From: CAWALV01 sp963782965
GTDB lineage: Bacteria > Actinomycetota > Actinomycetes > Acidothermales > Acidothermaceae
NCBI GenBank assembly: GCA_963782965.1
Contig: CAWALV010000006.1
Location: 620,001 to 684,000, forward strand
Direction of reading: 5' to 3'
Length of the DNA stretch: 64,000 nt
A model generated the notes under the pieces. The model saw only the letters and a list, made by a program, of their open reading frames with translations. It was not told where the DNA came from and did no database searches. Positions 52,376 through 61,033 of this stretch are shown here, one piece after another (the stretch's first letter is position 1; each line of letters starts with the position of its first letter). The position numbers and the translations under genes were made by a program.

Positions 52376-52779
52376 CAGTCCATCTCCTCGGGCGTCTGCA
52401 GGGCGGTAGCCCCGCGTTATCTCTACTCGTCGTCAAGCGCGGGCGCTACTGGATTGCCATCTCCATGGCTGCCCACATTCGGCCACCCTACGCATGCACG
52501 GCGCTTGTGAACGCATTCACGAGCTGCGCCGCTGAGTCGGCCCACACCGAGGTGGGCACGGGATGGCAGCTACCGCCGCACGCAAACGACCGCGGAACCG
52601 GCTTTTGGCCAGGCTCCGCGGTACCGCGGAGTCGACTTAACCAGTCGGCCGGGCCAGAAGCAAGCTTCTACCGGGTCGAATTCCGCTGGCCGGCCGTGGC
52701 GTCCGCCACACAGGATCGACTGGGACTAGGCCGAGTGGGCGGACCGTCGTCCCGCCGCGCGCGTGGAGGACGGCCGGGG
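52376..52779. other. Intergenic region upstream of whiB1
   Basis: 404 bp without a gene that I can support. It includes the CRP-like palindrome at 52506-52521. Further upstream, between 52600 and 52779, it holds several short palindromes (GGTACC, AAGCTT, GGCCGGCC types) but no clear terminator for the diacylglycerol kinase gene. Confidence 0.5.
52506..52521. promoter_or_regulatory. CRP/Cmr-type site before whiB1
   Basis: TGTGA-ACGCAT-TCACG matches TGTGA-N6-TCACA with one mismatch, 131-146 bp before the whiB1 ATG. The mycobacterial CRP Rv3676 is known to bind upstream of whiB1. Confidence 0.6.
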
Positions 52780-53718
52780 TCAGGCGATCACCGTGATGGC
52801 CGCGGCGATGGAGCGCAAGGTGAGGGCCTGGTGCTCACCGAGGTAGTCCCCGTCGACCTGGACGGCGACCGGTGCGCCGGCCTCGAGCACGAGGCGGTCC
52901 TGGTCGTGCGCCTGGACGATGTTGCGCCCGTGGGCGGGCGCGCCGGCCATCAGCCGGCGCAGCGTCAGGGCAGTGCTGGTCAAGCCGAGCCGGCGGAACG
53001 CGAACAGGTCGAGGCCGGCATCGAACGACGCCTCCGGGGTCGGCTGAAGCGGCCGGGATCCGAAATAGGTCCAGGGGGTGGTGTTCGTGACGATGGCGAA
53101 CTCGACCCGATTGTGCGGCAGGTCGCCGGGTTGCACGACGGTGATCGATGGCCGGTGACGTCTGGCGCGCAGGCTCTCGCGCAGGTGCTCGCGGATGGCT
53201 ACCCGCATGTACAGGCCCGGCGTGGCTCGCGCACCCGCCCGGCGGCGTCGCGTCACCGTCCGGACGACCTGGGCGTCGAGACCGACGCCGGCACAGAACG
53301 TGAACCAGCGAGCGATCGTCTCGGTTTGGAGATGGCCCAGACCGATGCGGCGCTCGCGGCCGGCGCGCAACCGCTCGAGCAACTCGCTGGTCGCCTCGAT
53401 CGGCTCACTCGGAAACCCCAGGGCGCGGGCGAACACGTTCGCGCTCCCGCCCGGGACGACGGCGAGCCGGGGAACCTCGGTTGTGCCGGCGGACAGCAAT
53501 CCGTCGACCACCTCGTTCACGGTGCCGTCGCCACCGACGGCCACCACGAGGTCGACGGTGTCCGAGAGAGCTTGCGCAGCGAGTTCTGCGGCGTGGCCGG
53601 GCTCGCGGGTTTCGACGACGTCCAGCTTGAGTTCGCTGCCGAGCGCACGGGTGATGACGTCGCGGGTTCGCGGGCTCATGGCCGTCGCGCTCGGATTGGT
53701 GACCACCAACGCGCGCAT
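52780..53718 (-). CDS. Diacylglycerol/lipid kinase family protein (DagK-like)
   Basis: A 312-residue lipid kinase. ALVVTNPSATAMS starts the protein, and VVAVGGDGTVNEVVDGLL (near 58) is the nucleotide-binding GGDGT motif. VVPGGSANVFARALGFP (near 87) is the second conserved block, typical of DAGK_cat proteins. The substrate may be diacylglycerol, a phosphatidylinositol precursor or a sphingoid-like lipid. ATG 53718 is clear. The neighbouring gene is divergent from it. Confidence 0.9.
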   Translation of the reverse strand: MRALVVTNPSATAMSPRTRDVITRALGSELKLDVVETREPGHAAELAAQALSDTVDLVVAVGGDGTVNEVVDGLLSAGTTEVPRLAVVPGGSANVFARALGFPSEPIEATSELLERLRAGRERRIGLGHLQTETIARWFTFCAGVGLDAQVVRTVTRRRRAGARATPGLYMRVAIREHLRESLRARRHRPSITVVQPGDLPHNRVEFAIVTNTTPWTYFGSRPLQPTPEASFDAGLDLFAFRRLGLTSTALTLRRLMAGAPAHGRNIVQAHDQDRLVLEAGAPVAVQVDGDYLGEHQALTLRSIAAAITVIA

Positions 53719-53796
53719 CCTGGCAGGGTACGCCAGCGCCGATCGTCGCCGGGAGGACCCGGCGTGGCAATACCGGGGGCGGCTATCGTCGGCACC

Positions 53797-54312
53797 GTGG
53801 CGAAGCGCGGCGGTAGCACAGCGGCGAAGCGCGGTGGTAGCACAGCGGCGAAGCGCGGCGGTGGGCCAGCGGCGAAGCGCGGCGGTAGCACAGCGGCGAG
53901 GGCCGCCGGTAAGGCGGCGGCGGAGCCCGCGGGTAGCGCCGGCTGGTCGTGGCCGCTGCGTACGGCCATCGTCGTCGTCGGCGTCGAAGGTGTTGCCCTT
54001 GGCACGTCGTCCCTCGCGCTGATCGTCTACCAACTGACCGGTCACGGGTCGCTCGACGCGCTCAATGCAGGCCTCGTCATCGGCTTCGCGGCGTTGGGGG
54101 CGCTCGCGCTGTTCTTCGTGTGGCGCGGGTTGGTGCGCGGCAGTCGGCGGGCGAGGTCGCCGGCGGTGCTGACCCAACTGCTGGCGATACCGATCGGCGC
54201 CAGCGCAATCAGTCAGGGCGCGTGGTGGTACGGCGTACCTCTGCTCGCCGGCGGCATCGCCGGGCTGATCGGCTTGTTCGCGCCGTCCAGCACCGAGGTG
54301 TTCTACGGGTGA
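53797..54312 (+). CDS. Small membrane protein with Lys/Arg-rich N-terminal repeats
   Basis: A 171-residue protein. Residues 1-33 are four tandem copies of AKRGGSTA, with basic and small residues only. Four hydrophobic helices follow (around residues 55-75, 85-105, 128-148 and 150-165). The basic tail might bind nucleic acid, lipid headgroups or act as a linker. GTG 53797 begins it; the open frame extends upstream without support. I do not recognise the membrane part beyond general similarity to small actinobacterial integral membrane proteins. Confidence 0.7.
   Translation: MAKRGGSTAAKRGGSTAAKRGGGPAAKRGGSTAARAAGKAAAEPAGSAGWSWPLRTAIVVVGVEGVALGTSSLALIVYQLTGHGSLDALNAGLVIGFAALGALALFFVWRGLVRGSRRARSPAVLTQLLAIPIGASAISQGAWWYGVPLLAGGIAGLIGLFAPSSTEVFYG
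53800..53895 (+). repeat. Four 24-bp in-frame tandem repeats
   Basis: Unit GCGAAGCGCGGCGGTAGCAC-AGCG; four copies (53800, 53824, 53848, 53872). The third differs most (GGCGGTGGGCCAGCG). They encode AKRGGSTA repeats in the membrane protein. Confidence 0.9.
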
Positions 54313-54349
54313 GCTGCGACGGCCCCGGCACTGCTGGTTCGCCCGGCGG

Positions 54350-55312
54350 CTACTCCTCGACGAGGAGTCCCTCGCGCAGTTGCGCCAGCGTGCGGGCGAG
54401 CAACCGCGAGACGTGCATCTGTGAGATGCCGAGTTCGGCGGCGATCTGCGATTGCGTCATGTTGCCGAAGAAGCGAAGCAACAGGATGCGCTTCTCGCGC
54501 GACGGCAATTGGTCGAGAAGCGGCTTGAGCGACTCGCGGTATTCGACGCCTTCGAGTGACTCGTCAACCGTGCCGAGCGTGTCGGCGACCGCCAAGGCGT
54601 CGGAGTCGCCGCTGTCTGGCGTGTCGAGGGAGATCGTCGAATAGGCGTTCGCGGACTCGAGCCCCTCGAGGACGTCGTCCTCGCTCATGCCGAGGAACGT
54701 CGCGAGCTCGGCGACCGTCGGTGAGCGGCCGTTGCGCTGCGCCAGTTCGCTGGTCGCCTTGGCCAACGACAGCTTGAGCTCCTGGAGGCGGCGCGGCACC
54801 CGGATCGCCCAGCCCTTGTCGCGGAAGTGCCGCTTGATCTCCCCGACGATCGTCGGTGTGGCGTAGGTCGAGAACTCGACGCCGCGCTCGAGGTCGAAGC
54901 GATCTACGGACTTGATCAGCCCGATGGTCGCCACCTGTACGAGGTCGTCGTGGAGTTCGCCCCTGTTGCGGAACCGGCGGGCGAGGTATTCGACGAGCGG
55001 CAGGTGGGTCTCGACGAGTTCGTCCCGGATGGCCTGGCGCCGCGCGGAGTCCGCGGGCAGCGAAGCCATCTCGGCGAACAGCGCGCGGGCCCGAGCGCGG
55101 TCGTTGAGCGTCTCCTCGCTGACGGATGACCGCTGGCTCCGGTCGGCGGACCCGGCGTCGTTGTCGGCGTCCGTAGCAGGTTCGCCCGTCTCGGGCTTGC
55201 CCGTGTCGGGTTTCGCGTCGGTACAGACGACCGGTTGCACGGCGCGCTCGGGCCCGGTGCCATCAGCCTCGGGCGCCGCCGTCTCGGGTGTCGCGTTTGC
55301 TCCGTGACTCAC
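54350..55312 (-). CDS. SigB/SigF-family sigma factor
   Basis: A group 3 sigma factor of 320 residues. A Pro/Thr/Asp N-terminus of about 65 residues is followed by region 2 (LPLVEYLARRFRNRGELHDDLVQVATIGLIKSVDRFDLERGVEFSTYATPTIVGEIKRHFRDKGWAIRVPRRL-type core), region 3 (NGRSPTVAELATFLG) and region 4 (MTQSQIAAELGISQMHVSRLL). It starts at GTG 55312, overlapping the anti-sigma stop. Stress or developmental roles are inferred from the family, as in Streptomyces SigH/SigB. Confidence 0.92.
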   Translation of the reverse strand: MSHGANATPETAAPEADGTGPERAVQPVVCTDAKPDTGKPETGEPATDADNDAGSADRSQRSSVSEETLNDRARARALFAEMASLPADSARRQAIRDELVETHLPLVEYLARRFRNRGELHDDLVQVATIGLIKSVDRFDLERGVEFSTYATPTIVGEIKRHFRDKGWAIRVPRRLQELKLSLAKATSELAQRNGRSPTVAELATFLGMSEDDVLEGLESANAYSTISLDTPDSGDSDALAVADTLGTVDESLEGVEYRESLKPLLDQLPSREKRILLLRFFGNMTQSQIAAELGISQMHVSRLLARTLAQLREGLLVEE

Positions 55313-55773
55313 AGCTGTACCTCACGACCGCGGTGCTTGATCAGCGCGATGTTTTGGCGACCGTCGGGGTCGCGCCAGGTGTCGACCTCCCCGGCGAGTG
55401 CCGAGAGCACGGCCCACGCGAAGGAGTCGCGGGCGGGGGCTTTGACCTCGGCGGTCGTCGACACGGTCACCTGGAGCGCATCGTCGAACAGCTCGAACAC
55501 ACTTGCCAGCTCGCCCGCAGGATCGGCGTTGGCGACCAGGAGGGCGCTTGCTTCGTCGACGGCGATCCGTAGGTCTTCGATCTCGTCGAGAGTGAAGTCG
55601 AGGCGCGCCGCCAGGCTCGCGGTGGTGGTTCGCAGGACGGCGAGGTAAGCGGGCGCTGCGGGCAAGCGAACGGTGACGACGTCGCGGGTCGTGCCGTCGG
55701 CGCGCGACAGCGAACTCGTCGGCGCCATCCGGGTAATGGTCGGTGTCCCTTGGGCCGGTATGCCGTCGGTCAT
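55309..55773 (-). CDS. RsbW-like anti-sigma factor
   Basis: The 154-residue protein has the HATPase-like fold of RsbW/UsfX (VTVRLPAAPAYLAVLRTTTASLAARLDFTLDEIEDLRIAVDEAS). It is translated first and coupled to the sigma gene by GTGA. The N-box reads VDEASALL, where the canonical Asn of SEACTNA is replaced, and no DxGxG G-box is seen, so kinase activity is doubtful. No anti-anti-sigma gene lies next to it. ATG 55773 is the likely start. Confidence 0.85.
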   Translation of the reverse strand: MTDGIPAQGTPTITRMAPTSSLSRADGTTRDVVTVRLPAAPAYLAVLRTTTASLAARLDFTLDEIEDLRIAVDEASALLVANADPAGELASVFELFDDALQVTVSTTAEVKAPARDSFAWAVLSALAGEVDTWRDPDGRQNIALIKHRGREVQL

Positions 55774-56041
55774 CAGATACTCGCCCTACCCTTCGAACCG
55801 CGGTGCCGGGTTGTCCCTCGGGCTATCTGTCCAGAGAGTGCGACGTTACCCACGGCCGGCTCACGTACACCTCGGCCGGCGCGGCGACGGGGGTATTGGC
55901 TCCGCGCCGTCACCGATGCCCCGATTCTGCGCGAGCGGCGAAGTCTTCGCCGTCGGCCACCCGTGGTCCAGCCCGCCACCTTTGGCCAGCCGGCCCGCCG
56001 GTTGCCCGGCCGCGAAGACTCGCCGCACGCCGTGACGCGGG
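55774..56041. other. Intergenic interval between rsbW and sodN
   Basis: 268 bp with no gene. A GGGTAG on the minus strand (55791-55786) resembles a SigB -10, but no GTTT lies at the right distance. GGCCGGC-rich inverted sequence (55852-55882) may end the sodN transcript. Confidence 0.35.
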
Positions 56042-56458
56042 TTACGCCTTCTTGGTCTCCCAGAAGATCTTGTCGATCTCGCCGATCTTGTCGAGCAACT
56101 GCTGGGCGACGGCTGGGTCGGTGCTGCCCTTGACGCCCGCTGTGCCGGCAAGCTTCGTGGCTTCCCAGAACAACTGGTGCAGCTGCGGGTACTTCTCCAG
56201 GTGGTTCGGCTTGAAGTAATCGGTCCACAGCACCCACAGGTGGTGCTTGCACAACTCGGCGCGCTCCTCCTTGATGATCAGAGCACGGGTACGGAACGCC
56301 GGGTCTTCGTTGGACTGGTACTTGTCGATGATGCCTTTGATCGACTCGGCCTCGATCCGTGCCTGTGCCGGGTCGTAGACGCCGCACGGGAGGTCGCAGT
56401 GCGCGTGCGCCACGGTTGTGGGCGTGAGTCGCGTGGCGATGCGGTCGAGCAGGTTCAT
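56042..56458 (-). CDS. sodN: Nickel superoxide dismutase precursor
   Basis: A 138-residue precursor. The leader (MNLLDRIATRLTPTTVAHA) is followed by HCDLPCGVYDPAQARIEAESIKG. Maturation after Ala19 exposes His20, and with Cys21 and Cys25 it forms the Ni hook. The helical region is complete (LCKHHLWVLWTDYFKPNHLEKYPQLHQLFWEATK). ATG 56458. The processing protease gene sodX is divergent, 192 bp away. Confidence 0.95.
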   Translation of the reverse strand: MNLLDRIATRLTPTTVAHAHCDLPCGVYDPAQARIEAESIKGIIDKYQSNEDPAFRTRALIIKEERAELCKHHLWVLWTDYFKPNHLEKYPQLHQLFWEATKLAGTAGVKGSTDPAVAQQLLDKIGEIDKIFWETKKA

Positions 56459-56650
56459 GAGACTCCTTCCGCCGCGAGCGCAGCCGTGCGGGCGGCTCGC
56501 AGGTCTGTCGAGGACTCGTTCCAGGACGTCGAGGGTGGCAGCCGACCGGTGGCCCCGCCGTCACCGTCTGCGGCGCGGGCTGATTGGCTGATGGCCCTCT
56601 TGGGACACTACCCCGGTCCATGATCGGCATCACCGGGCGGGAGGTGGCCG

Positions 56651-57022
56651 ATGCGTCGACGCCTCGATCGGTGGCGGCCGGGGACGCGCCGGCTCGGCGT
56701 CGTCATCGTCGCCGGCGACTCGATGTCGCCCAGCTTGCGACCGCGTGACTGCCTTCTCCTCGCCCTCGGTGCGCGGGTGCGGCCGGGCCACATCGTCGCC
56801 GCCTGGCATCCGTCGCAGCCCGAGCTGATGATCGTCAAGCGTCTCGCCTGGCGAGAGGACGGCGGGTGGTGGCTCGTCTCCGACAATCCGGCCGCGCCGG
56901 GGGCCAGCGACAGCTTTGCGTTCGGGCCGATCACCGAGGGTGCCGTCGTCGGTCGGGTGGTCGCGCGATATCGCCCGTTGCGGCGGTTGCGGTGGTTCGG
57001 CGCGATTCGGCCACAGCGCTAG
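56651..57022 (+). CDS. sodX: Nickel superoxide dismutase maturation protease SodX
   Basis: An S26-family peptidase of 123 residues that removes the SodN leader. VIVAGDSMSPSLRPRD has the catalytic Ser24, and LMIVKRLAW carries Lys63 of the Ser-Lys dyad. VVGRVVARY and GSDN-like SDNP complete the family pattern. GGGAGG precedes ATG 56651. The divergent arrangement with sodN is common in actinobacteria. Confidence 0.92.
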   Translation: MRRRLDRWRPGTRRLGVVIVAGDSMSPSLRPRDCLLLALGARVRPGHIVAAWHPSQPELMIVKRLAWREDGGWWLVSDNPAAPGASDSFAFGPITEGAVVGRVVARYRPLRRLRWFGAIRPQR

Positions 57023-57101
57023 ATGGTCGGCCGCGCTCGCCGGACCGGCAGCGGTGGCACCCCGCCTTGACGTTGCGCGCCAATTGGGGTCTCATCATTC
57101 C

Positions 57102-57413
57102 GTGCTGACATCACTCGACGCTGATTCGACGGTCCGGGTACTTGCCGATCCGCTTCGATCGAGGATCGTGCAACTGCTGGCCACCGAGCAGCTATGCACC
57201 TGCCACCTGGTCGAACTCACCGGTGCCAGCCAGACAAACGTCTCCAACCACCTGCGCGCGCTCCGCCGGGCCGGCGTCGTGGAGGCAGATCCGGCGGGCC
57301 GCTACACCTATTACCGGCTGCTGCCCGAGGCGCTCGCCGCCGTCGCCGCGCACTACGACGACCTGGCGCGGCGCGCGCAGCGGGCCGGCCAGGTACGCAG
57401 GCCGTGCGGATGA
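57102..57413 (+). CDS. ArsR-type arsenite-responsive repressor
   Basis: A 103-residue winged helix repressor. LCTCHLVELTGASQTNVSNHLRALRRAGVV includes Cys32 and Cys34 (CxC) before the recognition helix, as in As(III)-sensing ArsR. It begins at GTG 57102 and is coupled to the efflux gene by ATGA. It is expected to repress the arsenic operon. Confidence 0.92.
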   Translation: MLTSLDADSTVRVLADPLRSRIVQLLATEQLCTCHLVELTGASQTNVSNHLRALRRAGVVEADPAGRYTYYRLLPEALAAVAAHYDDLARRAQRAGQVRRPCG

Positions 57414-58537
57414 CGGCGCCGACAGCGCCCGCGCAACCCCCGGCGCCGCCGCACGCGACGGCGCAGGGACGGCCCGGCGCTACGCGGCTTCCTCTGACCG
57501 ACCGCTTGCTGCCGGTGTGGATCGGTGCGGCCATGGTCGCCGGGCTGGTGCTGGGTCGATCGGTGCCGGGCCTGGACGACGTGCTCGATGCCGTCAAGAT
57601 CGGCCAGACGTCGTTGCCGATCGCGCTCGGGTTGCTGCTGATGATGTATCCGGTGCTCGCGAAGGTGCGTTACGGCGAGGTGGGCCGCATCGCCGGCGAC
57701 CGCAGGATGATGGCCGCTTCGCTGGTGCTCAACTGGATCGTCGGCCCAGCAGTGATGTTCGGGCTGGCATGGACGCTGTTGCCGGATCAACCTGCCTATC
57801 GCACGGGAGTGATCCTCGTCGGCCTGGCGCGCTGCATCGCGATGGTCTTGATCTGGACCGACCTGGCCTGCGGCGACCGCGAGATGGCCGCCGTCCTGGT
57901 GGCACTCAACGCGGTATTTCAAGTGCTCGCGTACGCCGCGCTCGGTGTGTTCTACCTGACTGTGCTGCCGCGCTGGCTCGGTCTCGACACCCAGGATCTC
58001 TCCGTGTCGATCGGGCAGACCGCGGCGACGGTCGCGGTCTTCCTCGGCGTCCCTTTGGTGGCGGGCTTCCTCACCCGCACCTTGGGCGAGCGTGCCCGGG
58101 GGCGCGCCTGGTACGAGCAGCGCCTGCTGCCCAGGATCGGCCCGATCGCGTTGTACGGGCTGCTGTTCACCGTCGTCGTCCTCTTCGCCTTGCAGGGCCA
58201 CACCATCACCTCACGGCCGTTCGACGTCGCCCGTATCGCGTTGCCGCTGCTTTCGTACTTCGCGGTGATGTGGCTGGCCGGGTTCGCGGTGTCTCGCCGG
58301 CTGCACCTCAGCTACGAGCGATCGGTTTCGCTCAGCTTCTCTGCGGCGTCCAACGACTTCGAACTCGCCATCGCGGTCGCCATCGGCGTCTTCGGTGTCA
58401 CCAGCGGTGAAGCGCTCGCCGGTGTCGTGGGACCACTCATCGAGGTGCCGGTGCTGCTCGGGCTGGTGTACGTGGCGTTATGGCTGCGCGATCGGCTCAG
58501 CTGGCCGGTGGCCGCCGATGTCAAGGTCGAAAGATGA
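57410..58537 (+). CDS. ACR3-family arsenite efflux pump
   Basis: A 375-residue protein with ten predicted helices. The ACR3 core appears as LVGLARCIAMVLIWTDLACGDREMAA (near 145), which contains the essential Cys of the family, and FSAASNDFELAIAVAIGVFG (near 305). It exports arsenite. A Pro/Ala-rich N-terminus of about 30 residues precedes TM1. The arsC ATG overlaps its stop (ATGA). Confidence 0.93.
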   Translation: MTAPTAPAQPPAPPHATAQGRPGATRLPLTDRLLPVWIGAAMVAGLVLGRSVPGLDDVLDAVKIGQTSLPIALGLLLMMYPVLAKVRYGEVGRIAGDRRMMAASLVLNWIVGPAVMFGLAWTLLPDQPAYRTGVILVGLARCIAMVLIWTDLACGDREMAAVLVALNAVFQVLAYAALGVFYLTVLPRWLGLDTQDLSVSIGQTAATVAVFLGVPLVAGFLTRTLGERARGRAWYEQRLLPRIGPIALYGLLFTVVVLFALQGHTITSRPFDVARIALPLLSYFAVMWLAGFAVSRRLHLSYERSVSLSFSAASNDFELAIAVAIGVFGVTSGEALAGVVGPLIEVPVLLGLVYVALWLRDRLSWPVAADVKVER

Positions 58538-58959
58538 GCAGCATGCCGCGCATTCTCTTTGCTTGCAGGGCAAACGCGGGCCGTAGCGTTGCGGCGAAAT
58601 TGCTGGCTGAGCACTACGCCGCGGGAGCTGTTGCGGTGTTTTCTGCCGGGTCGCAGCCCGGCGACGCGGTTCATCCAGAGGTTGGCGAGCTGCTTGTCGA
58701 ACTCGGTTTGCCGGTCGACCGCGAGGTGCCGAAAGGGTTCGATCCAGACGGACACTACGACGTCGTCGTCACGATGGGTTGCGGCGAAACCTGTCCTGTG
58801 TACCTCGGCGCCAGCTACGAGGACTGGCCGGTCGACGACCCCAAAGGTCAGGATCGAGAAACGGTGCGGCGCATCGTCGGCGACATCGACGCACGGGTCC
58901 GCAGCCTGCTCGCCGGCCTCGGCCCACCTGGGTCGCTCCCGCCGTCGCTGCTCGGCTGA
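58534..58959 (+). CDS. arsC: Low-molecular-weight arsenate reductase ArsC
   Basis: Reduces arsenate to arsenite. The 141-residue protein has the PTPase-like loop CRANAGRS (Cys11, C-X5-R), and TMGCGETCP near 82-90 provides the resolving cysteines; SYEDWPVDDPKG contains the general acid. The CxxNxGRS loop fits the mycothiol- or thioredoxin-linked actinobacterial group. ATG 58534 overlaps the pump stop. Confidence 0.93.
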   Translation: MSSMPRILFACRANAGRSVAAKLLAEHYAAGAVAVFSAGSQPGDAVHPEVGELLVELGLPVDREVPKGFDPDGHYDVVVTMGCGETCPVYLGASYEDWPVDDPKGQDRETVRRIVGDIDARVRSLLAGLGPPGSLPPSLLG

Positions 58960-59053
58960 TCGGAAGCAGTCGCTGGCCGTCGCAACCGGAAAGTCTCGCG
59001 GTCTCGACCCTGGACGCCGCCGCTCGGGCCAGCTTCGGGAACCGGGCTATGGA

Positions 59054-59091
59054 CGGCGGGCTACGGACGCTACGGCGGGCTACGGACGCTG
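59054..59091. repeat. Two-copy 19-bp tandem repeat
   Basis: CGGCGGGCTACGGACGCTA (59054-59072) is repeated with one change at 59073-59091. It lies in the 156-bp gap between arsC and the protease stop and probably has no coding role. Confidence 0.7.
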
Positions 59092-59115
59092 GGGCTGCGG
59101 ACGGCGAGGAGGGCC

Positions 59116-60246
59116 TTAGCCGCCGCCGAGCTGGCCCAGCGTGACCGCCACCCTTGTCGTCGTCCCGTCGGGCTGCATCACGGTGACCTTCGCGTTGGCG
59201 CCCGGCTGCAACTGGGCGAGCGCCTGACTGAGTGCCTCCGTGGTCGGCGTCGGCGTGCCATTGATGGCGGTGATGATCGCGCCGGCCTTGATGCCGGCCT
59301 GGTCGGCCGGGCCGCCCGACTTCACGTTGACGATGCCTACGCCGGCAGGGTTCCCGCTCTGGTCGGCGACGGTGGTAACGCCGACGCCGAGTGCCGCCCG
59401 GTGGGAGTTGGTGACCTTGCCGTTCTTCACCAGCTGGCCGGCGATGTCCTTCACGATGTTGCTCGGAATCGCAAACCCGATGCCGGGCGCCGCGCCTCCG
59501 CCGAGTTGCTGGTCGGTCGCGGCGAGCGTCGGAATACCGATCACGTGACCGTTGAGGTCGACCAGTGCGCCGCCGCTGTTGCCGGGGTTGATCGCTGCGC
59601 TGGTCTGGATGACGTCGGGCAGCGTCGCGCCGGGGGAGTCGGAGCCTTGCGGCTCGGTGACCGTGCGCCCGGTCGCTGACACGATGCCGTTCGTGACGCT
59701 ACTTGCCAGGCCGAGCGGATTACCCATCGCAAGAACGATGTCGCCGACGCGCAACTTGCCGGAGTCGCCGAAGGTCGCCGGCTGCAGACCTTTGGCCGTG
59801 CTCAGCTTGATGACGGCGAGGTCGTCGGGCGGGTAGGTGCCGACCAGGGTGGCCGATTCGGTTCCGGCACCGGTCGCGAGGCGGACCTTGAAGGAGGTCG
59901 CGCTGCCAACGACGTGGTCGTTCGTCACGATGTCGCCCTTCGCGTCGAACACGACTCCGGAGCCGAGCCCCTTGTTCGTGGAAATCTCCACCACGGACGG
60001 CAGCACGTGATCCACCACGTGGGTGTATTCGTTCTGCAACGCGCCGGCCGGACCCGAGGCGGACAGGGACGACGACGCCGACACGTTGGACGGCGACGGG
60101 TCGGTGCTGCCCGTCGCGGCCGTGGTACCCGAGCCGGACGACGTGCAGGCCGACGCGAGCAGGGCAACCCCGGTGACCCCGGCGAGCGTGCTCGCAATGC
60201 GTACCTTGACGGATCCTCGTCTGGTGCGTTTCCCATGGTCAGCCAT
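59116..60246 (-). CDS. HtrA-like serine protease lipoprotein with PDZ domain
   Basis: A 376-residue extracytoplasmic protease. A basic N-terminus is followed by a lipoprotein signal (VTGVALLASAC). A Ser/Thr linker leads to the trypsin-like domain: His in VTNDHVVG, Asp in DDLAVIKL and Ser in NPGNSGGALVD. A PDZ domain forms the last 100 residues (VGIVNVKSGGPADQAGIKAGAIITAINGTP). I chose ATG 60246 (MADHGKRTRRG), though an earlier ATG at 60255 is possible. It belongs to the PepD/HtrA group of actinobacteria. Confidence 0.93.
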   Translation of the reverse strand: MADHGKRTRRGSVKVRIASTLAGVTGVALLASACTSSGSGTTAATGSTDPSPSNVSASSSLSASGPAGALQNEYTHVVDHVLPSVVEISTNKGLGSGVVFDAKGDIVTNDHVVGSATSFKVRLATGAGTESATLVGTYPPDDLAVIKLSTAKGLQPATFGDSGKLRVGDIVLAMGNPLGLASSVTNGIVSATGRTVTEPQGSDSPGATLPDVIQTSAAINPGNSGGALVDLNGHVIGIPTLAATDQQLGGGAAPGIGFAIPSNIVKDIAGQLVKNGKVTNSHRAALGVGVTTVADQSGNPAGVGIVNVKSGGPADQAGIKAGAIITAINGTPTPTTEALSQALAQLQPGANAKVTVMQPDGTTTRVAVTLGQLGGG

Positions 60247-60360
60247 TGCCGGCATATCTTCCTGCGAGACGTCAGCCCGCACAGGGGCCCTGTCGACAAG
60301 GGCGTGCCCGCTACGAGCGTCGCGATACCTTCGCGGACTGTTACAGAAAGCTGAATCTCG

Positions 60361-61023
60361 CTATCCCGCCGGTGCGGGTCGCCAGATCGTCGTCCGCATC
60401 GTCGGAGTGCCTTCCACGGCAAGTGACGTCGGGACGTCGTACGCCGCGATCGCCTCGAGCCGTGCACTCGGTAGGTAGGTCCGGCCGGGGTCGGCGAGGT
60501 ACACGCGTGCGCCGCGCGCTGCCGCGCGCTGCAGGTAACCCATGACCCGTTCGGTCAACGCGCTTTCGTAGCAAACGTCGCCGGCAAGCACCACGTCTGC
60601 GCCGACGTCGCCGCCGTCGCCGTCGAGCAGGTCGGCCGTGACGATCTCGAGTGCGACGCCGTTGGCGCGGGCGTTGAGATCCTGTGCCGCGGCTGCGAAC
60701 GGGTCGATGTCGTTCGCGACAACGGATGCCGCACCGGCCTTCATGGCCGCCAGCGCGACGAGCCCCGAGCCGGCCGCGACGTCGAGCACCCGGCGGCCGC
60801 GAACGATGTCGGGATGGTCGAGCACGTGGCGCGCGAGGGCCTGGCCGCCCGCCCAGGGGAACGACCAGTACGGCACCGCTGCCTCGTCGGCGCCGAGACG
60901 GGTCATTTCCCAGACGGCGTAGGCGTCGTCTGCAGCGTGCAGCAGGATCTCGGGGACGAGCGGTGTGGGTAGCAGTTCGGTCACGGCGCAGACGGCGACG
61001 TAGTGCTCGACGTCTGCCACCAC
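60361..61023 (-). CDS. Class I SAM-dependent methyltransferase (ETFBKMT/Nnt1-like)
   Basis: A 220-residue methyltransferase. VPYWSFPWAGGQALARHVLD (near 50) is typical of the METTL20-like group; VLDVAAGSGLVALAAMKAGA (near 78) is motif I, and NDIDPFA binds SAM. LAGDVCYE is motif IV. The natural substrate may be ETF-beta lysines or another protein, but this is unproven. The rmlC-like gene ends 10 bp upstream. Confidence 0.85.
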   Translation of the reverse strand: MVADVEHYVAVCAVTELLPTPLVPEILLHAADDAYAVWEMTRLGADEAAVPYWSFPWAGGQALARHVLDHPDIVRGRRVLDVAAGSGLVALAAMKAGAASVVANDIDPFAAAAQDLNARANGVALEIVTADLLDGDGGDVGADVVLAGDVCYESALTERVMGYLQRAAARGARVYLADPGRTYLPSARLEAIAAYDVPTSLAVEGTPTMRTTIWRPAPAG

Positions 61024-61033
61024 GCCGCGTGCG

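Noticed and set aside
51841..54312. An 823-codon plus-strand frame across pdtaS, whiB1 and the diacylglycerol kinase.
   Set aside because: Real genes with clear motifs occupy this stretch in other frames. Only its last 171 codons, from GTG 53797, look genuine.
55774..55830. A SigB-type promoter before the rsbW-sigma operon.
   Set aside because: GGGTAG is present but no GTTT lies 13-16 bp upstream of it.
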